Assembly: GCF_014773365.1 (NCBI RefSeq) | Contig: NZ_JACWUN010000015.1 | Location: 47,501-88,364, forward strand | DNA length: 40,864 nucleotides | Source: Pelovirga terrestris | GTDB taxonomy: Bacteria > Desulfobacterota > Desulfuromonadia > Desulfuromonadales > Geopsychrobacteraceae | Reading direction: 5' to 3' | In this document: piece after piece, positions 25,040 to 33,445 of the stretch | Position numbering within the stretch: position 1 is the first letter of the stretch | How the letters are laid out: every line of letters starts with the position of its first letter | Notes under the pieces: model-generated | Database searches by the model: none | What the model was told of the DNA's origin: nothing | The model's input: the letters and a program-made list of their open reading frames with translations, nothing else | Position numbers and translations under genes: made by a program

Positions 25040-26321
25040 AGATATGGGTAAACAACGCCTGGTCCTGCTTTAGTACCGCCCCCGGCAGGGTGAACATAAA
25101 GCAGCTCCCTTGTCCCTCCCCGGCCGATTCAACCCAGATGCGTCCCTGGTAGAGGTTGACAATTTTTTTAATCAACGCCAGCCCCAGACCACTGCCGTCA
25201 CTGTTCGGGTTGAGCTGGGAAAACAGAGTAAAGATCCGCGCCCAGTGCTCAGGCGCAATTCCCATGCCGTTATCGCGGACATAAAAGACCACATCCTGTG
25301 CCCGATGGGTAGCCCCGATCTCGATGCGAGGCTGATCCTGATCACCCATATATTTGACGGCGTTTTCAATCAGGTTCTGCCAGATCTGATTGAAGTGCAA
25401 AGGGTCGCCATGTAACGAATAAGGCATCTTATTGACTAGCATCTGAACATTTTTCTGTTTTAAGATGCCTGCCAACGCAGTGAGACAGTCTGCTACCAGC
25501 TGACCGGCCGCCCGGGTTTGCGGCGAGGCTTCCTTTTTGCTGATACGTGAATATTGCAGCAGGGAATCGAGCAACTGATCCATCTTTTCGGCGGCTCCAC
25601 TGATATAGCGCAGGTCGGTGTCAATCTCTTGCTGGTCTTTATTCAGCAGATCCTGTTGCAACATCGCCAGATAGGTTCTCACCGTGATCAGAGGACTTTT
25701 CAGGTCATGGGAAATGGTATAAACAAACTGCTCCATTTCGGCTCGACTCTGGTTCAAACGATCTTCCGTGCTGAACCGGTCAATCACCTCGGCGATGGCT
25801 GGGGTCAGCGCTTCCAGGGTGCGAATCAGCTCCGGTGGCAGCATATTGACGCGCAGGTCTGCCAGATGAATCAGACCAATGACCGCGCCCTCTTTGCGGA
25901 TCGGCACCAGAGCCAGGGAACCAAAGCCGCACTCAACACATTTACCCCGATACAAACTGGCCTCAGCCGCAGAAAGGGTGGCGCCGAAGCCTTGCAGATC
26001 ATTGGACAGGATCGAGCCGTTTTCGGTCAATAATGGCTCGTCAACCGGGAGAATTTCATTGTTCACAATGCGGGTGCAGCCACATTGATGTTCGCGCAAC
26101 GACAACCAGTTTTCATGCTCCCAGAATTCCCTGGAAAATCCGACATAGGCCTCGTAAGGCATCACATCATCCGGATTGACGATCCGAATACCGACACAGT
26201 AGCAACCGGTCCATACCTGCAATTTATCGACAATCGAGGCAACAAAGTCCTGGCGCAGCCGGGTGTTGGAAAAAAGATCAGTGATAAAAGAGAGTTGCGC
26301 TGGAAATGAATAGGGTTTCAC
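25038..26321 (-). CDS. GAF-domain sensor histidine kinase with clustered cysteines
   Basis: Cytoplasmic histidine kinase of 427 residues with no membrane segment. A GAF-like sensor (about 10-190) carries three cysteine pairs: C40/C42, C80/C82 (HQCGC) and C128/C131 (KCVEC), which suggests a metal or redox centre. HisKA follows with the phospho-His in TISHDLKSPL (about 207), then a HATPase with N box NLIENAVKY, G1 VRDNGMGIAP and G2 GSGLGLALIKK. The start is a GTG at 26321 with AGGAGG 5 bases upstream. No response regulator is adjacent; the downstream receiver is part of a remnant. Its stop codon overlaps the 59-bp hairpin element, so the tail may have been shortened. Confidence 0.88.
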   Translation of the reverse strand: MKPYSFPAQLSFITDLFSNTRLRQDFVASIVDKLQVWTGCYCVGIRIVNPDDVMPYEAYVGFSREFWEHENWLSLREHQCGCTRIVNNEILPVDEPLLTENGSILSNDLQGFGATLSAAEASLYRGKCVECGFGSLALVPIRKEGAVIGLIHLADLRVNMLPPELIRTLEALTPAIAEVIDRFSTEDRLNQSRAEMEQFVYTISHDLKSPLITVRTYLAMLQQDLLNKDQQEIDTDLRYISGAAEKMDQLLDSLLQYSRISKKEASPQTRAAGQLVADCLTALAGILKQKNVQMLVNKMPYSLHGDPLHFNQIWQNLIENAVKYMGDQDQPRIEIGATHRAQDVVFYVRDNGMGIAPEHWARIFTLFSQLNPNSDGSGLGLALIKKIVNLYQGRIWVESAGEGQGSCFMFTLPGAVLKQDQALFTHI

Positions 26322-26356
26322 GATGGCCTCCTATAGGGGACGGTCAGGAATAAACC

Positions 26357-26475
26357 TGTATCTTGGGTTTCCATCCCTTCCGCGATCGTTGTGAGCTGCA
26401 GATTGTGGGCAATATCCATCATACTGGAGACGACAGCGGTGCGGGCGGCCGATGCTACGATTTCTCGAACAAACG
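26357..26475 (-). pseudogene. EAL-domain fragment
   Basis: About 37 codons (FVREIV...SSMMDIAHNLQLTTIAEGMET) align with the C-terminal part of EAL phosphodiesterases, and directly with FIHDV...IVDIAHNLNLNAIAEGVET of the intact REC-PAS-GGDEF-EAL gene at 30.5-32.6 kb; the nucleotide sequences are also visibly alike (plus 26362-26410 versus 30625-30675). Everything before and after the block is missing, and the tail runs straight into the ribosome binding site of the GAF kinase gene. Non-functional. Confidence 0.75.
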
Positions 26476-26598
26476 CAACCAAAGGGTTACCCCTCTTCGG
26501 TGACACGAGGCACAGTATGATGCCGGGTTAACTGTCATCTTGCATTACGGCACGCGTGGGAATCGGCTGGAAATCCTCCAAGCCCCGCAAGTCGTAGT

Positions 26599-26997
26599 TT
26601 AGACGAGAACGTCCTTACTGTTCAGGCGTGCCTGGGCCATCAGGCCGCTGATAATAACTTTGGTTTCACTTGCAGAAAGAATGGAACCCAGGTTGTCTTC
26701 AAATTCTTCCTGGTTTTTACAACGGTACTCGTTGGTTCCCTGCTCATTGTATAGGTTGGCGGGATAAAGCTTGATGTCATGCATCAGGCGTAATATTCGC
26801 TGTTTGTATTGCATGGCCGGCAGCGAGATAAACACGTCGTAATTAAAGACGGTATTACTTTGCTTGCGCTCGACCTTCAACTCCAGGGTTCCCTTGGTCA
26901 TCTCCGACAGAACCTGCCCCTGCTCTTCAATAATTTCGTGCGGGGTCCGTAGATCGGTCATGTCGTTGATATCGCCCCACATGTTTTTTACTGCCAT
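26599..26997 (-). CDS. Uncharacterised 132-residue cytoplasmic protein
   Basis: I do not recognise the family. The sequence is soluble, with no signal peptide or membrane helix: an N-terminal acidic helix (TPHEIIEEQGQVLSEMTKG), then a beta-rich middle (TLELKVERKQSNTVFNYDVFISLPAMQYKQRILRLMHDI) and a C-terminal helix (NLGSILSASETKVIISGLMAQA). Codon usage and the AAGGA ribosome binding site 9 bases before the ATG at 26997 support a real gene. The start codon is only 20 bases after a perfect terminator-like hairpin, so its expression may depend on readthrough from the chemotaxis operon upstream. Its position hints at a signalling accessory, but that is inference only. Confidence 0.65.
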   Translation of the reverse strand: MAVKNMWGDINDMTDLRTPHEIIEEQGQVLSEMTKGTLELKVERKQSNTVFNYDVFISLPAMQYKQRILRLMHDIKLYPANLYNEQGTNEYRCKNQEEFEDNLGSILSASETKVIISGLMAQARLNSKDVLV

Positions 26998-27016
26998 ATA
27001 CTTTTTCCTTTCGGTT

Positions 27017-27055
27017 AAAAGGGTTTCCCACTGTAGCACATACAGCGGAAAACCC
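27017..27055 (-). terminator. Terminator/attenuator hairpin downstream of the chemoreceptor
   Basis: On the minus strand GGGTTTTCCGCTGTA pairs fully with TACAGTGGGAAACCC (two G-U pairs) across a 5-base loop, followed by TTTT. It closes the chemoreceptor operon 45 bases after its stop and sits just before the ribosome binding site of the next gene. Confidence 0.75.
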
Positions 27056-27099
27056 CATGGTTAGAAAATTACCAACAACCTCAGCTCAAGCTAAAACTA

Positions 27100-29289
27100 T
27101 TAATACGTACCAAACTCATCATCATCCAGCGCAATCGCCTTTTTCGCGGCCAGTTTTTTTGCTGGTTGCCCCGGTGATTCACCCCAACCGGAGGAGGTCT
27201 GCGATCGTTGGGGGTTCTGCGGCACGGCCCGAACGTTGGAGTGGGCGCTGCTGCCATGCTTTAAGGTAAAGCGCATCAGCATCTCACGCATCTGCGCAGC
27301 CTGACCGGACAGCTCTTCCGAGGCGGCAGCACTTTCTTCGGCACTGGCGGTGTTCTGCTGGGTGACCTGGTCGATCTGGGTAATGCCCTGATTGATCTGG
27401 CTGACCCCTTGGGCCTGCTCGGAACTGGCGGCGGCGATCTCGGCGACCAGGTCGGTGACCTTGCCGATCCCGCTGACGATGGATTGCAACGCTTCGGCGG
27501 TCTGACCTGCGATTGCTGTACCGTTGGCGGTTTTCTGGACTGAGCCTTCGATCAGTTCGCTGGTCTCTGCCGCCGCCTTAGCGCTACGGGCGGCGAGGTT
27601 GCGTACTTCTTCGGCGACCACGGCAAAGCCTTTGCCGTGCTGACCGGCGCGGGCGGCTTCAACGGCGGCGTTCAGGGCGAGCAGGTTGGTCTGGAAGGCG
27701 ATCTCGTCGATGACCTTGATGATCTTGGAGATACTCTGACCGGCGTCGTTGATCTCGGTCATGGCCGCGACCATTTCCTGCATCTTCTGACTGCCCTGTT
27801 CGGCGGCGTTGCGGGCTTCCGTGGAGAGCTGATTGGCGGTGTTGGCATTTTCGGCGTTGGTGCCGGTTTGCGATGAGAGTTGATTAAGGGATGCGGAGAT
27901 CTCTTCCAGTGAACTGGCGGATTCGGTGGCCCCCTGCGACAGGGCCTGACTGGAGTCAGCGACCTGACCGGAACCCGAAGCGATCTGCTCCCCGGCGACC
28001 TGGATCTGACCTAAAATATCGTTGAGGTTCACCACCATGGTCTGCAGCGCCAGGCCAAGCTGATCTTTTTCCGAGGCCAGTTGCACTTCGACATTGAGGT
28101 TGCCATCAGCAATCTGCTCGGCGACATCGGCGTTGCGCGAAAGATTTTCGGCCATCTCATCCAGGGATTTTGACAGAATGCCGATTTCATCGCTACGATC
28201 CATGTTCAACCGCATACTGAAATCACCCTTGGCGATCTCCTGGGCTAGAGCAATGCCCTTACCAATCGGGCCGGTAATAGAACGCGTGATAACGAATGCC
28301 AGCCCAAGGCCAAGAACCAGAGCAATACCACCAATACCAATGATGCCGCTACGTGTCGTTACGGCACTTGCGATCATTTGCTCGTCAGAGAGAATGTGTT
28401 GACTGGCTGTCGTTACGGCACTATGCATCAATTCCTTCACATCTTGCAGATGGTTCTGGGTCTGGGTTGCAAAAATCTCATTCGCGATCTTTCGGCCTTC
28501 AAGGGCGGCTGTGGCAATCTGTTGTGCTTCATCGAGTAATGCTCCCGTAGTTTCCAACGTTGAAATCACATTGGCCTGAAAATAGTCTTCAGCGCCGGCG
28601 CGATCATTTGCCGCCAACAGCTCCGTCAGCCTTTGTCCATGAACATGGAGCTCTTGATGGGGTTCCTTAATGTTATTAAGTACGTGTGCCAGTTCCGGAT
28701 TGCCGGCAGCGGCTTTTCGTCCGCCTTCACCATGCAGAAACTTGCCGAAACCACACAGCGTATGATCAAGCTCGACACTCAGTGTACGCTCACCGGCAAT
28801 CAAGGAACCCTGAACACGACTGACCCAAATAACATGATCAAGCTTCTTTTCTGTCAGGAACTGAGGTAATGCCGGATCGGCCTGGCGATAGGCCTCCTGA
28901 ATTTTGTGAGCACTTTCATGCAGCAGTCGGTGTGGATCCTCCATTGCCTTGAGGTCTCCCTTGAGTTCCGACACCAGCAGCTCGGCTTCTTTGCGCCCTT
29001 CACCATAAAGCCACCGACCCAGGGCACACTTGGTATGATCCATTTGCACATCAAGCTTGGTGACCTTGTCGTCAGTCAGAAATTTCGATACCGCACCAAC
29101 CCAGTTTAAATGGTCAACTTCTCGTGCCAGGATTTCACCTCGCAGTTCGTTGCCGCTGGACATTTTCTTGCCGTTTTCCACCGTGGTAGACAGGCCAGTG
29201 ATGCTCCAAACCAGGCAAACTCCCAGTAGAATCAGAATTGCCCCGGCCATGATGCTAATTTTTAAACCGATTTTCAGATTTTTCATCAT
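27100..29289 (-). CDS. Methyl-accepting chemotaxis protein with tandem periplasmic CZB domains
   Basis: Chemoreceptor of 729 residues. TM1 is at about 10-30 and TM2 at about 310-335; between them are two complete chemoreceptor zinc-binding domains. CZB1: H60xxW63, C88xxG91xW93, H120xxxH124. CZB2: H152xxW155, C179xxG182xF184, H211xxxH215. After TM2 come one or two HAMP units ([21 protein letters not shown] and [19 protein letters not shown]) and a long helical signalling domain with the hairpin tip [21 protein letters not shown]. The C-terminus ends in DDDEFGTY and lacks an obvious NWETF-type CheR/CheB tether. It is 30 bases after cheW in a sigma-54-driven operon. CZB domains usually sense Zn2+ or HOCl/pH; a tandem extracytoplasmic pair would sample the periplasm. 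Confidence 0.9.
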   Translation of the reverse strand: MMKNLKIGLKISIMAGAILILLGVCLVWSITGLSTTVENGKKMSSGNELRGEILAREVDHLNWVGAVSKFLTDDKVTKLDVQMDHTKCALGRWLYGEGRKEAELLVSELKGDLKAMEDPHRLLHESAHKIQEAYRQADPALPQFLTEKKLDHVIWVSRVQGSLIAGERTLSVELDHTLCGFGKFLHGEGGRKAAAGNPELAHVLNNIKEPHQELHVHGQRLTELLAANDRAGAEDYFQANVISTLETTGALLDEAQQIATAALEGRKIANEIFATQTQNHLQDVKELMHSAVTTASQHILSDEQMIASAVTTRSGIIGIGGIALVLGLGLAFVITRSITGPIGKGIALAQEIAKGDFSMRLNMDRSDEIGILSKSLDEMAENLSRNADVAEQIADGNLNVEVQLASEKDQLGLALQTMVVNLNDILGQIQVAGEQIASGSGQVADSSQALSQGATESASSLEEISASLNQLSSQTGTNAENANTANQLSTEARNAAEQGSQKMQEMVAAMTEINDAGQSISKIIKVIDEIAFQTNLLALNAAVEAARAGQHGKGFAVVAEEVRNLAARSAKAAAETSELIEGSVQKTANGTAIAGQTAEALQSIVSGIGKVTDLVAEIAAASSEQAQGVSQINQGITQIDQVTQQNTASAEESAAASEELSGQAAQMREMLMRFTLKHGSSAHSNVRAVPQNPQRSQTSSGWGESPGQPAKKLAAKKAIALDDDEFGTY

Positions 29290-29319
29290 CCTCTCCTCAA
29301 TACAGTTAGTTGTCGGTTA

Positions 29320-29814
29320 CTACGTTACTACTTCTTCCAGTTCCTCATCCTCCAGCAGGGCTTCGATATCGAGCAGAATCTTGACCTGCTGACCGATCTT
29401 GCCCATGCCGGCGATATAGTGTTTACGATTGCGACCGGTGGCAGGCGGTGGCTCGATTTCGTTGGCGGGGATGGTGATCACTTCACTGACCTTGTCCACC
29501 ACCAGGCCAACGGAATTTTCGTTGACATTGACGACGACGATACAGGTGCGCTCATCATGATCGCGATGGGGCAAACCAAAGCGGCGGCGCACATCGATGA
29601 TCGGAATCACTTTACCGCGCAGATTCAGCACGCCGATGACGTGATCAGGCAGATCAGGCACTGCGGTAATCGGTTGAATACCGATAATCTCGATGACATG
29701 GCGGATTTCCAGGCCATAACCTTCGCTGGCCAGATCGAAGGTTAAGTACATCCCTTCCATCGAGTCCAGACCGCCGATACCGGATTCAACAGCTATCGTT
29801 TGCCCTTCTGTCAT
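29320..29814 (-). CDS. cheW: Chemotaxis coupling protein CheW
   Basis: Scaffold that links chemoreceptors to the CheA kinase. The 164 residues contain the two beta-barrel subdomains with family signatures LRGKVIPIIDVRRRFGL (about 68-84) and VGLVVDKVSEVITIP (about 102-116). The N-terminal 20 residues are an extra acidic/glycine tail. ATG at 29814 with GGAGAG 5 bases upstream; it overlaps the end of the upstream pseudo-receiver gene by about 28 bases, so the two are translationally linked. No CheA is in the window, so it must couple to a kinase elsewhere. Confidence 0.93.
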   Translation of the reverse strand: MTEGQTIAVESGIGGLDSMEGMYLTFDLASEGYGLEIRHVIEIIGIQPITAVPDLPDHVIGVLNLRGKVIPIIDVRRRFGLPHRDHDERTCIVVVNVNENSVGLVVDKVSEVITIPANEIEPPPATGRNRKHYIAGMGKIGQQVKILLDIEALLEDEELEEVVT

Positions 29815-30178
29815 AAGTCTCTCCTTGCTTTAAGGTTAAACAATCGTTCAAACAACTGAGCAGGTTGTCGTCGTCACAGACAATCGGATTCTGAATAGCC
29901 AACTGCGGTGAGGATTCTGTGCCCCGCCGCAAAAAAACCACCGGCAGTTGCAGTTCAAGGGCGTTCTGAACCAGCTGATATTCAGCAGCAGTGCCACACC
30001 AGGAACCGATGAGAACCAGATCAAAAGAAACAACCCCTAGCTTAATCGCTTCCAACCAGTTCAACGCTTCGTCAGAGCTGCGCGCATAGGTGCCGGAGAT
30101 ATCCTCAACACTGAGTAAAAATGCCAGCTGCGAGTGATATCCGATATTGGGTTCATATAGCAGAATATAGCTCTTCAT
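29786..30178 (-). CDS. Degenerate receiver-like (pseudo-response-regulator) protein
   Basis: 130 residues with the length and strand-helix rhythm of a CheY-type receiver: ILLYEPNIGYHSQLAFLLS at the start where ILLVDDD... is expected, and FDLVLIGSWCGT where the phosphorylated Asp should follow DLVLI. The acidic pair, the phospho-Asp (replaced by Gly) and the conserved Lys region are all lost, so phosphorylation is not expected. It is the first gene after a sigma-54 promoter and its 3' end overlaps the start of cheW, so it is likely to be expressed with cheW and the CZB receptor. It may act as a protein-binding module. Start ATG at 30178. Function is otherwise unknown. Confidence 0.65.
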   Translation of the reverse strand: MKSYILLYEPNIGYHSQLAFLLSVEDISGTYARSSDEALNWLEAIKLGVVSFDLVLIGSWCGTAAEYQLVQNALELQLPVVFLRRGTESSPQLAIQNPIVCDDDNLLSCLNDCLTLKQGETYDRRANDSC

Positions 30179-30245
30179 CTGCGCCCCTCAAGTAGGCAAT
30201 GGTGCGGTCAGTTCCCTTCACCAGAACAATTCATAAGAAGACATT

Positions 30246-30262
30246 AGCAAGAGAGGTGCCAA
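30246..30262 (-). promoter_or_regulatory. Sigma-54 promoter of the pseudo-receiver/cheW/MCP operon
   Basis: On the minus strand TTGGCACCTCTCTTGCT matches the sigma-54 consensus TGGCAC-N5-TTGCW, with the essential GG and GC dinucleotides exactly 10 bases apart. It lies about 70 bases upstream of the first start codon (30178). No enhancer site was identified. Confidence 0.8.
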
Positions 30263-30324
30263 TTTTGGATAAATAGCCAAGCTACTGATATTATTGATTA
30301 TTACCAGGAAAGCCCGGGCGCACC

Positions 30325-30358
30325 AAAAAAGCCGGCATCAACAAAAGTTGATGCCGGC
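30325..30358 (-). terminator. Rho-independent terminator of the REC-PAS-GGDEF-EAL gene
   Basis: Perfect arms GCCGGCATCAAC / GTTGATGCCGGC with a 4-base loop; on the minus strand the stem runs into TTTTTTGG. It lies about 125 bases beyond the gene's stop. A second hairpin (ATCATCAAC-CCAG-GTTGATGAT, 30423-30444) precedes it and shares the CATCAAC/GTTGATG core. Confidence 0.85.
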
Positions 30359-30482
30359 TTCGAAGAAACGTACTAACTATAGGAATTACCTATCTTTTAG
30401 GGAATATCAACCAAAGATGTAAATCATCAACCCAGGTTGATGATGAAACAAGAGGTCGAGCACACCCTGCCTTGAGCATTGA

Positions 30483-32576
30483 TTAATCGGCAACCGCGAA
30501 CCAGCACTTTTCCTCTGCGAGCAAAGCAGTAAATTCAGGTACCGGCAGAGGCTTACTGAACAGATAGCCCTGAACCGCGTCACAGTCATTGGCCACCAGA
30601 AACTCCAGTTGGTCCCTGGTTTCCACCCCTTCGGCAATCGCGTTCAGGTTCAGGTTGTGGGCAATATCAACAATACTGGCAACAACCGAGGCGCCCGAAG
30701 GGTCGGTGGTCACATCATGAATAAAGGACTGATCGATCTTCAAACTGTCAACCGGAAAACGGCGCAGATAATTCAAACTCGAGTATCCGGTACCAAAATC
30801 ATCCAGACTCAGGTGCAGTCCAAGATGTTTCAGTTCATGCAAGGTCTTGCGAGCGCGTTCCGGGTCATCCATGATCATGCTTTCGGTGAGTTCCAGTTCG
30901 AGCAGATCGGAACTGACCCCGAATTGGTCGAGAATCTCCTTCACCGTCTCCGCCAGATCGCCCAGGCGAAACTGCCGGGCTGAGAGATTAACGGCAATCC
31001 GAATCGGGGGCAGACCAGCGGCCAGCCAGCTCAGACTCTGACGGCAGGCCTCCTCGATGACCCATCGGCCGATCGGAACAATCAGACCGGTCTGCTCGGC
31101 AATGGGAATAAACTTGGCCGGGGGAATCATCCCCCGCTGGGGATGCTGCCAGCGCAGCAGGGCCTCACAGCCGGCAATCTGGCCGGTGCGTAAATTGACC
31201 TTGGGCTGGTAATGCAGGCTCAGCTGATGATGCTCTACCGCCTGGTGCAGATCGTTCTCCAGCTCCAGGGTATCAACCCCCTCCAGACCCATGTCGCTGG
31301 TATAGATAGCACAACTATTGCCGCTTTTTTTCGCTTGATACATGGCTATATCGGCATAACGGATCAGGGTATCGCTGTCGTCACTATGGTCAGGGTACAA
31401 GCTCACACCAAAACTGGCCGACAGATTAAAGCGGCGGGCACCAAGCTCATAAGGAGCCGTGAGTGCCTCAGAGATATTGTCGAACACGGCCATCACATCA
31501 TTTTTGTCACACACCTGGGTCAGCATCACCACGAATTCGTCACCACCAAAGCGCGCAACCGTATCGGTATCCCGTACCGCTTTTTTCAGCCGTATAGCGA
31601 CATGACATAAGAGCTCGTCACCCAGCGCATGCCCCAAGGTATCGTTTACCACCTTAAAGCGGTCAAGGTCGAGCAGAACCAGAGCAACATACCGACCGGA
31701 GCGCTTGGCATAGCTGATCGCCTGATCAAGGCGATCCTTGAGCAAAACGCGGTTGGTCAGACCGGTGAGCAGGTCATGGGTCGCCTGGAACTCAAGCTGC
31801 TTTTCATACTTTTTCTGGGTAGTGATATCGCGGGCGACATGGATGTAATATTCCAGATCACTGCTGGCGGGAAAGGGTGTCGTGGTGACTTCAAATATTC
31901 TTTCATTATGTTGATGATGAACCATGCCACAGTGGGATTTACCATCCCAGATCGTCTGTACCTGCGGACACTCAGAACAGATGCTGGTTTTGCTCCACAG
32001 CGCCTCGCAACAGCGCTGACCGATTAATTCACCGGGCGTTGCCCCGGTCATATGGTACGCTGCAGCATTAGCCCGAACAATGCGCATCTGTTTGTCATGA
32101 ATGGTGATCACCTCACTCATGGCATCAAAGGTGGTCTCCCATTCCTGCCGGGCCTGACCGGCTTCCGCATCGGCCCGCTGGCGATCCTGCAAAGCGGACC
32201 ATTCACGCAGGGACCGTTCCACAATCCGCGGCATGGCACTGAAGGTCTCAGGGGTCTTGACAATATAGTCCAGAGCTCCGGCCTTGATCGCTTCAACCGC
32301 CAGTTCCTCACTCCCCTGGGCCGTCATAATCAGGACCGGATAGGAACGTTTATCGTCAGTACTTTTAAGATACTCTATCGCCTGACCATCGGGCAGATTC
32401 AGATCAAGCAGCAGAATATCAGGACAAAAGGTACTGATCTGGTGCCGACATTCTTGTAAACTATCGGCGACAGAGACCTCAAATTGGTCGGCATAGGCCA
32501 GCAGATAGCGCTTGATCGCTTTGGCGTGGGATAGTTCGTCTTCCACGACCAGAATGCGATTGACCAGATTATTCAC
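30483..32576 (-). CDS. REC-PAS-GGDEF-EAL c-di-GMP signalling protein
   Basis: 697-residue response regulator that can make and/or break c-di-GMP. Order: receiver (about 1-125, phospho-Asp in ILLLDLNLPDG), PAS (about 150-270, with a Cys-rich stretch CCEALW..ICSECPQV), GGDEF (RFGGDEFVVML intact, with RDTD five residues upstream as a product-inhibition I-site), then EAL. The EAL catalytic residues are present: EALLRW, NLSARQF, ELTESMI, LDDFGTGYSSL, KIDQSF, IAEGVET. So both activities are possible. I use the GTG at 32576 with AGGAG 6 bases upstream; the longer frame from 32636 would read through the end of the CheB remnant. No kinase partner is adjacent. Confidence 0.9.
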   Translation of the reverse strand: MNNLVNRILVVEDELSHAKAIKRYLLAYADQFEVSVADSLQECRHQISTFCPDILLLDLNLPDGQAIEYLKSTDDKRSYPVLIMTAQGSEELAVEAIKAGALDYIVKTPETFSAMPRIVERSLREWSALQDRQRADAEAGQARQEWETTFDAMSEVITIHDKQMRIVRANAAAYHMTGATPGELIGQRCCEALWSKTSICSECPQVQTIWDGKSHCGMVHHQHNERIFEVTTTPFPASSDLEYYIHVARDITTQKKYEKQLEFQATHDLLTGLTNRVLLKDRLDQAISYAKRSGRYVALVLLDLDRFKVVNDTLGHALGDELLCHVAIRLKKAVRDTDTVARFGGDEFVVMLTQVCDKNDVMAVFDNISEALTAPYELGARRFNLSASFGVSLYPDHSDDSDTLIRYADIAMYQAKKSGNSCAIYTSDMGLEGVDTLELENDLHQAVEHHQLSLHYQPKVNLRTGQIAGCEALLRWQHPQRGMIPPAKFIPIAEQTGLIVPIGRWVIEEACRQSLSWLAAGLPPIRIAVNLSARQFRLGDLAETVKEILDQFGVSSDLLELELTESMIMDDPERARKTLHELKHLGLHLSLDDFGTGYSSLNYLRRFPVDSLKIDQSFIHDVTTDPSGASVVASIVDIAHNLNLNAIAEGVETRDQLEFLVANDCDAVQGYLFSKPLPVPEFTALLAEEKCWFAVAD

Positions 32577-32604
32577 CAGCGACTCCTGATACGGGGTTTC
32601 CAAC

Positions 32605-32799
<195 letters not shown>

Positions 32800-32903
32800 T
32801 CACCTGAGGTGCTCGTGGGCTTATCAACCGGCAGTTATGTCCTGAATATCCAGTCACACAGGACAATAGCGATCCGCTAAAAACCTAACAATATAATATA
32901 TAT

Positions 32904-32927
32904 AGCTTTTTACCAAGCTAAAAAGCT
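32904..32927 (-). terminator. Possible terminator of the kinase-kinase-regulator operon
   Basis: AGCTTTTT / AAAAAGCT arms with an 8-base loop, followed on the minus strand by ATATATATTATATTG. It is AT-rich and weak; 45 bases after the response-regulator stop. Confidence 0.4.
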
Positions 32928-32971
32928 CAAGAAGGGGCAAATCACTTGAAGATCCCTTTTTTTTGCCCCGA

Positions 32972-33418
32972 TCAATGTTTGCCATTGATCGATGGCACCT
33001 GTACCACCGCCAGAAACAACCCGAGCTGCCGAATAGCGTTGACAAAACCTTCGTACTCTACCGGCTTGGTAATGTAGTTGCTGCAACCCAACTGGTGGCA
33101 GCGATCAATCTCGCGCGGATCATCGGTGGTGGTGATCATAACAACCGGGATTTTGCGCAGCTCCGGATCCGCCTTGACCTGCTCCAGCACCTCGGTACCA
33201 TCGAGTTTCGGCATACGGATGTCAAGCAGCAGCACATAGGCTTCACCAGGCTTGCGCTGGGGTCCGTCGCCCCGGCAGAAGAGAAAGTCAAGCACCTCCT
33301 GGCCATCCTTGAAATGAATAATACGGTTGGTGATGCCCGCCCTGGTCAGATTTTTACGGATCAACAGGGCGTGCCCCTCGTCGTCTTCAGCAATGAGAAT
33401 AATCACTTCCTGATTCAT
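32972..33418 (-). CDS. Rcp1-type single-domain response regulator
   Basis: 148-residue stand-alone receiver. Acidic pair in ILIAEDDEGHALLIRKNL (about 8-15), phospho-Asp in LLLDIRMPKLDG (about 66), Thr in VVMITTTDD and Lys in YITKPVEYEGF. The inserted FLFCRGDGPQRKPGE loop before the phospho-Asp strand is typical of the Rcp1/phytochrome-partner subfamily. ATG 33418 has GGAG 8 bases upstream; the ATG at 33436 has worse spacing. It is the third gene of an operon with two histidine kinases and is the obvious phosphoacceptor for both. There is no output domain, so it may pass phosphate on or act by protein contact. Confidence 0.9.
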   Translation of the reverse strand: MNQEVIILIAEDDEGHALLIRKNLTRAGITNRIIHFKDGQEVLDFLFCRGDGPQRKPGEAYVLLLDIRMPKLDGTEVLEQVKADPELRKIPVVMITTTDDPREIDRCHQLGCSNYITKPVEYEGFVNAIRQLGLFLAVVQVPSINGKH

Positions 33419-33445
33419 CTTGTCATCTCCATTCATGGGTTGTTG

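Noticed and set aside
32838-32865. Terminator TGTCCTG/CAGGACA near the response regulator
   Set aside because: Seven-base stem, no T-run; may only be a small palindrome.
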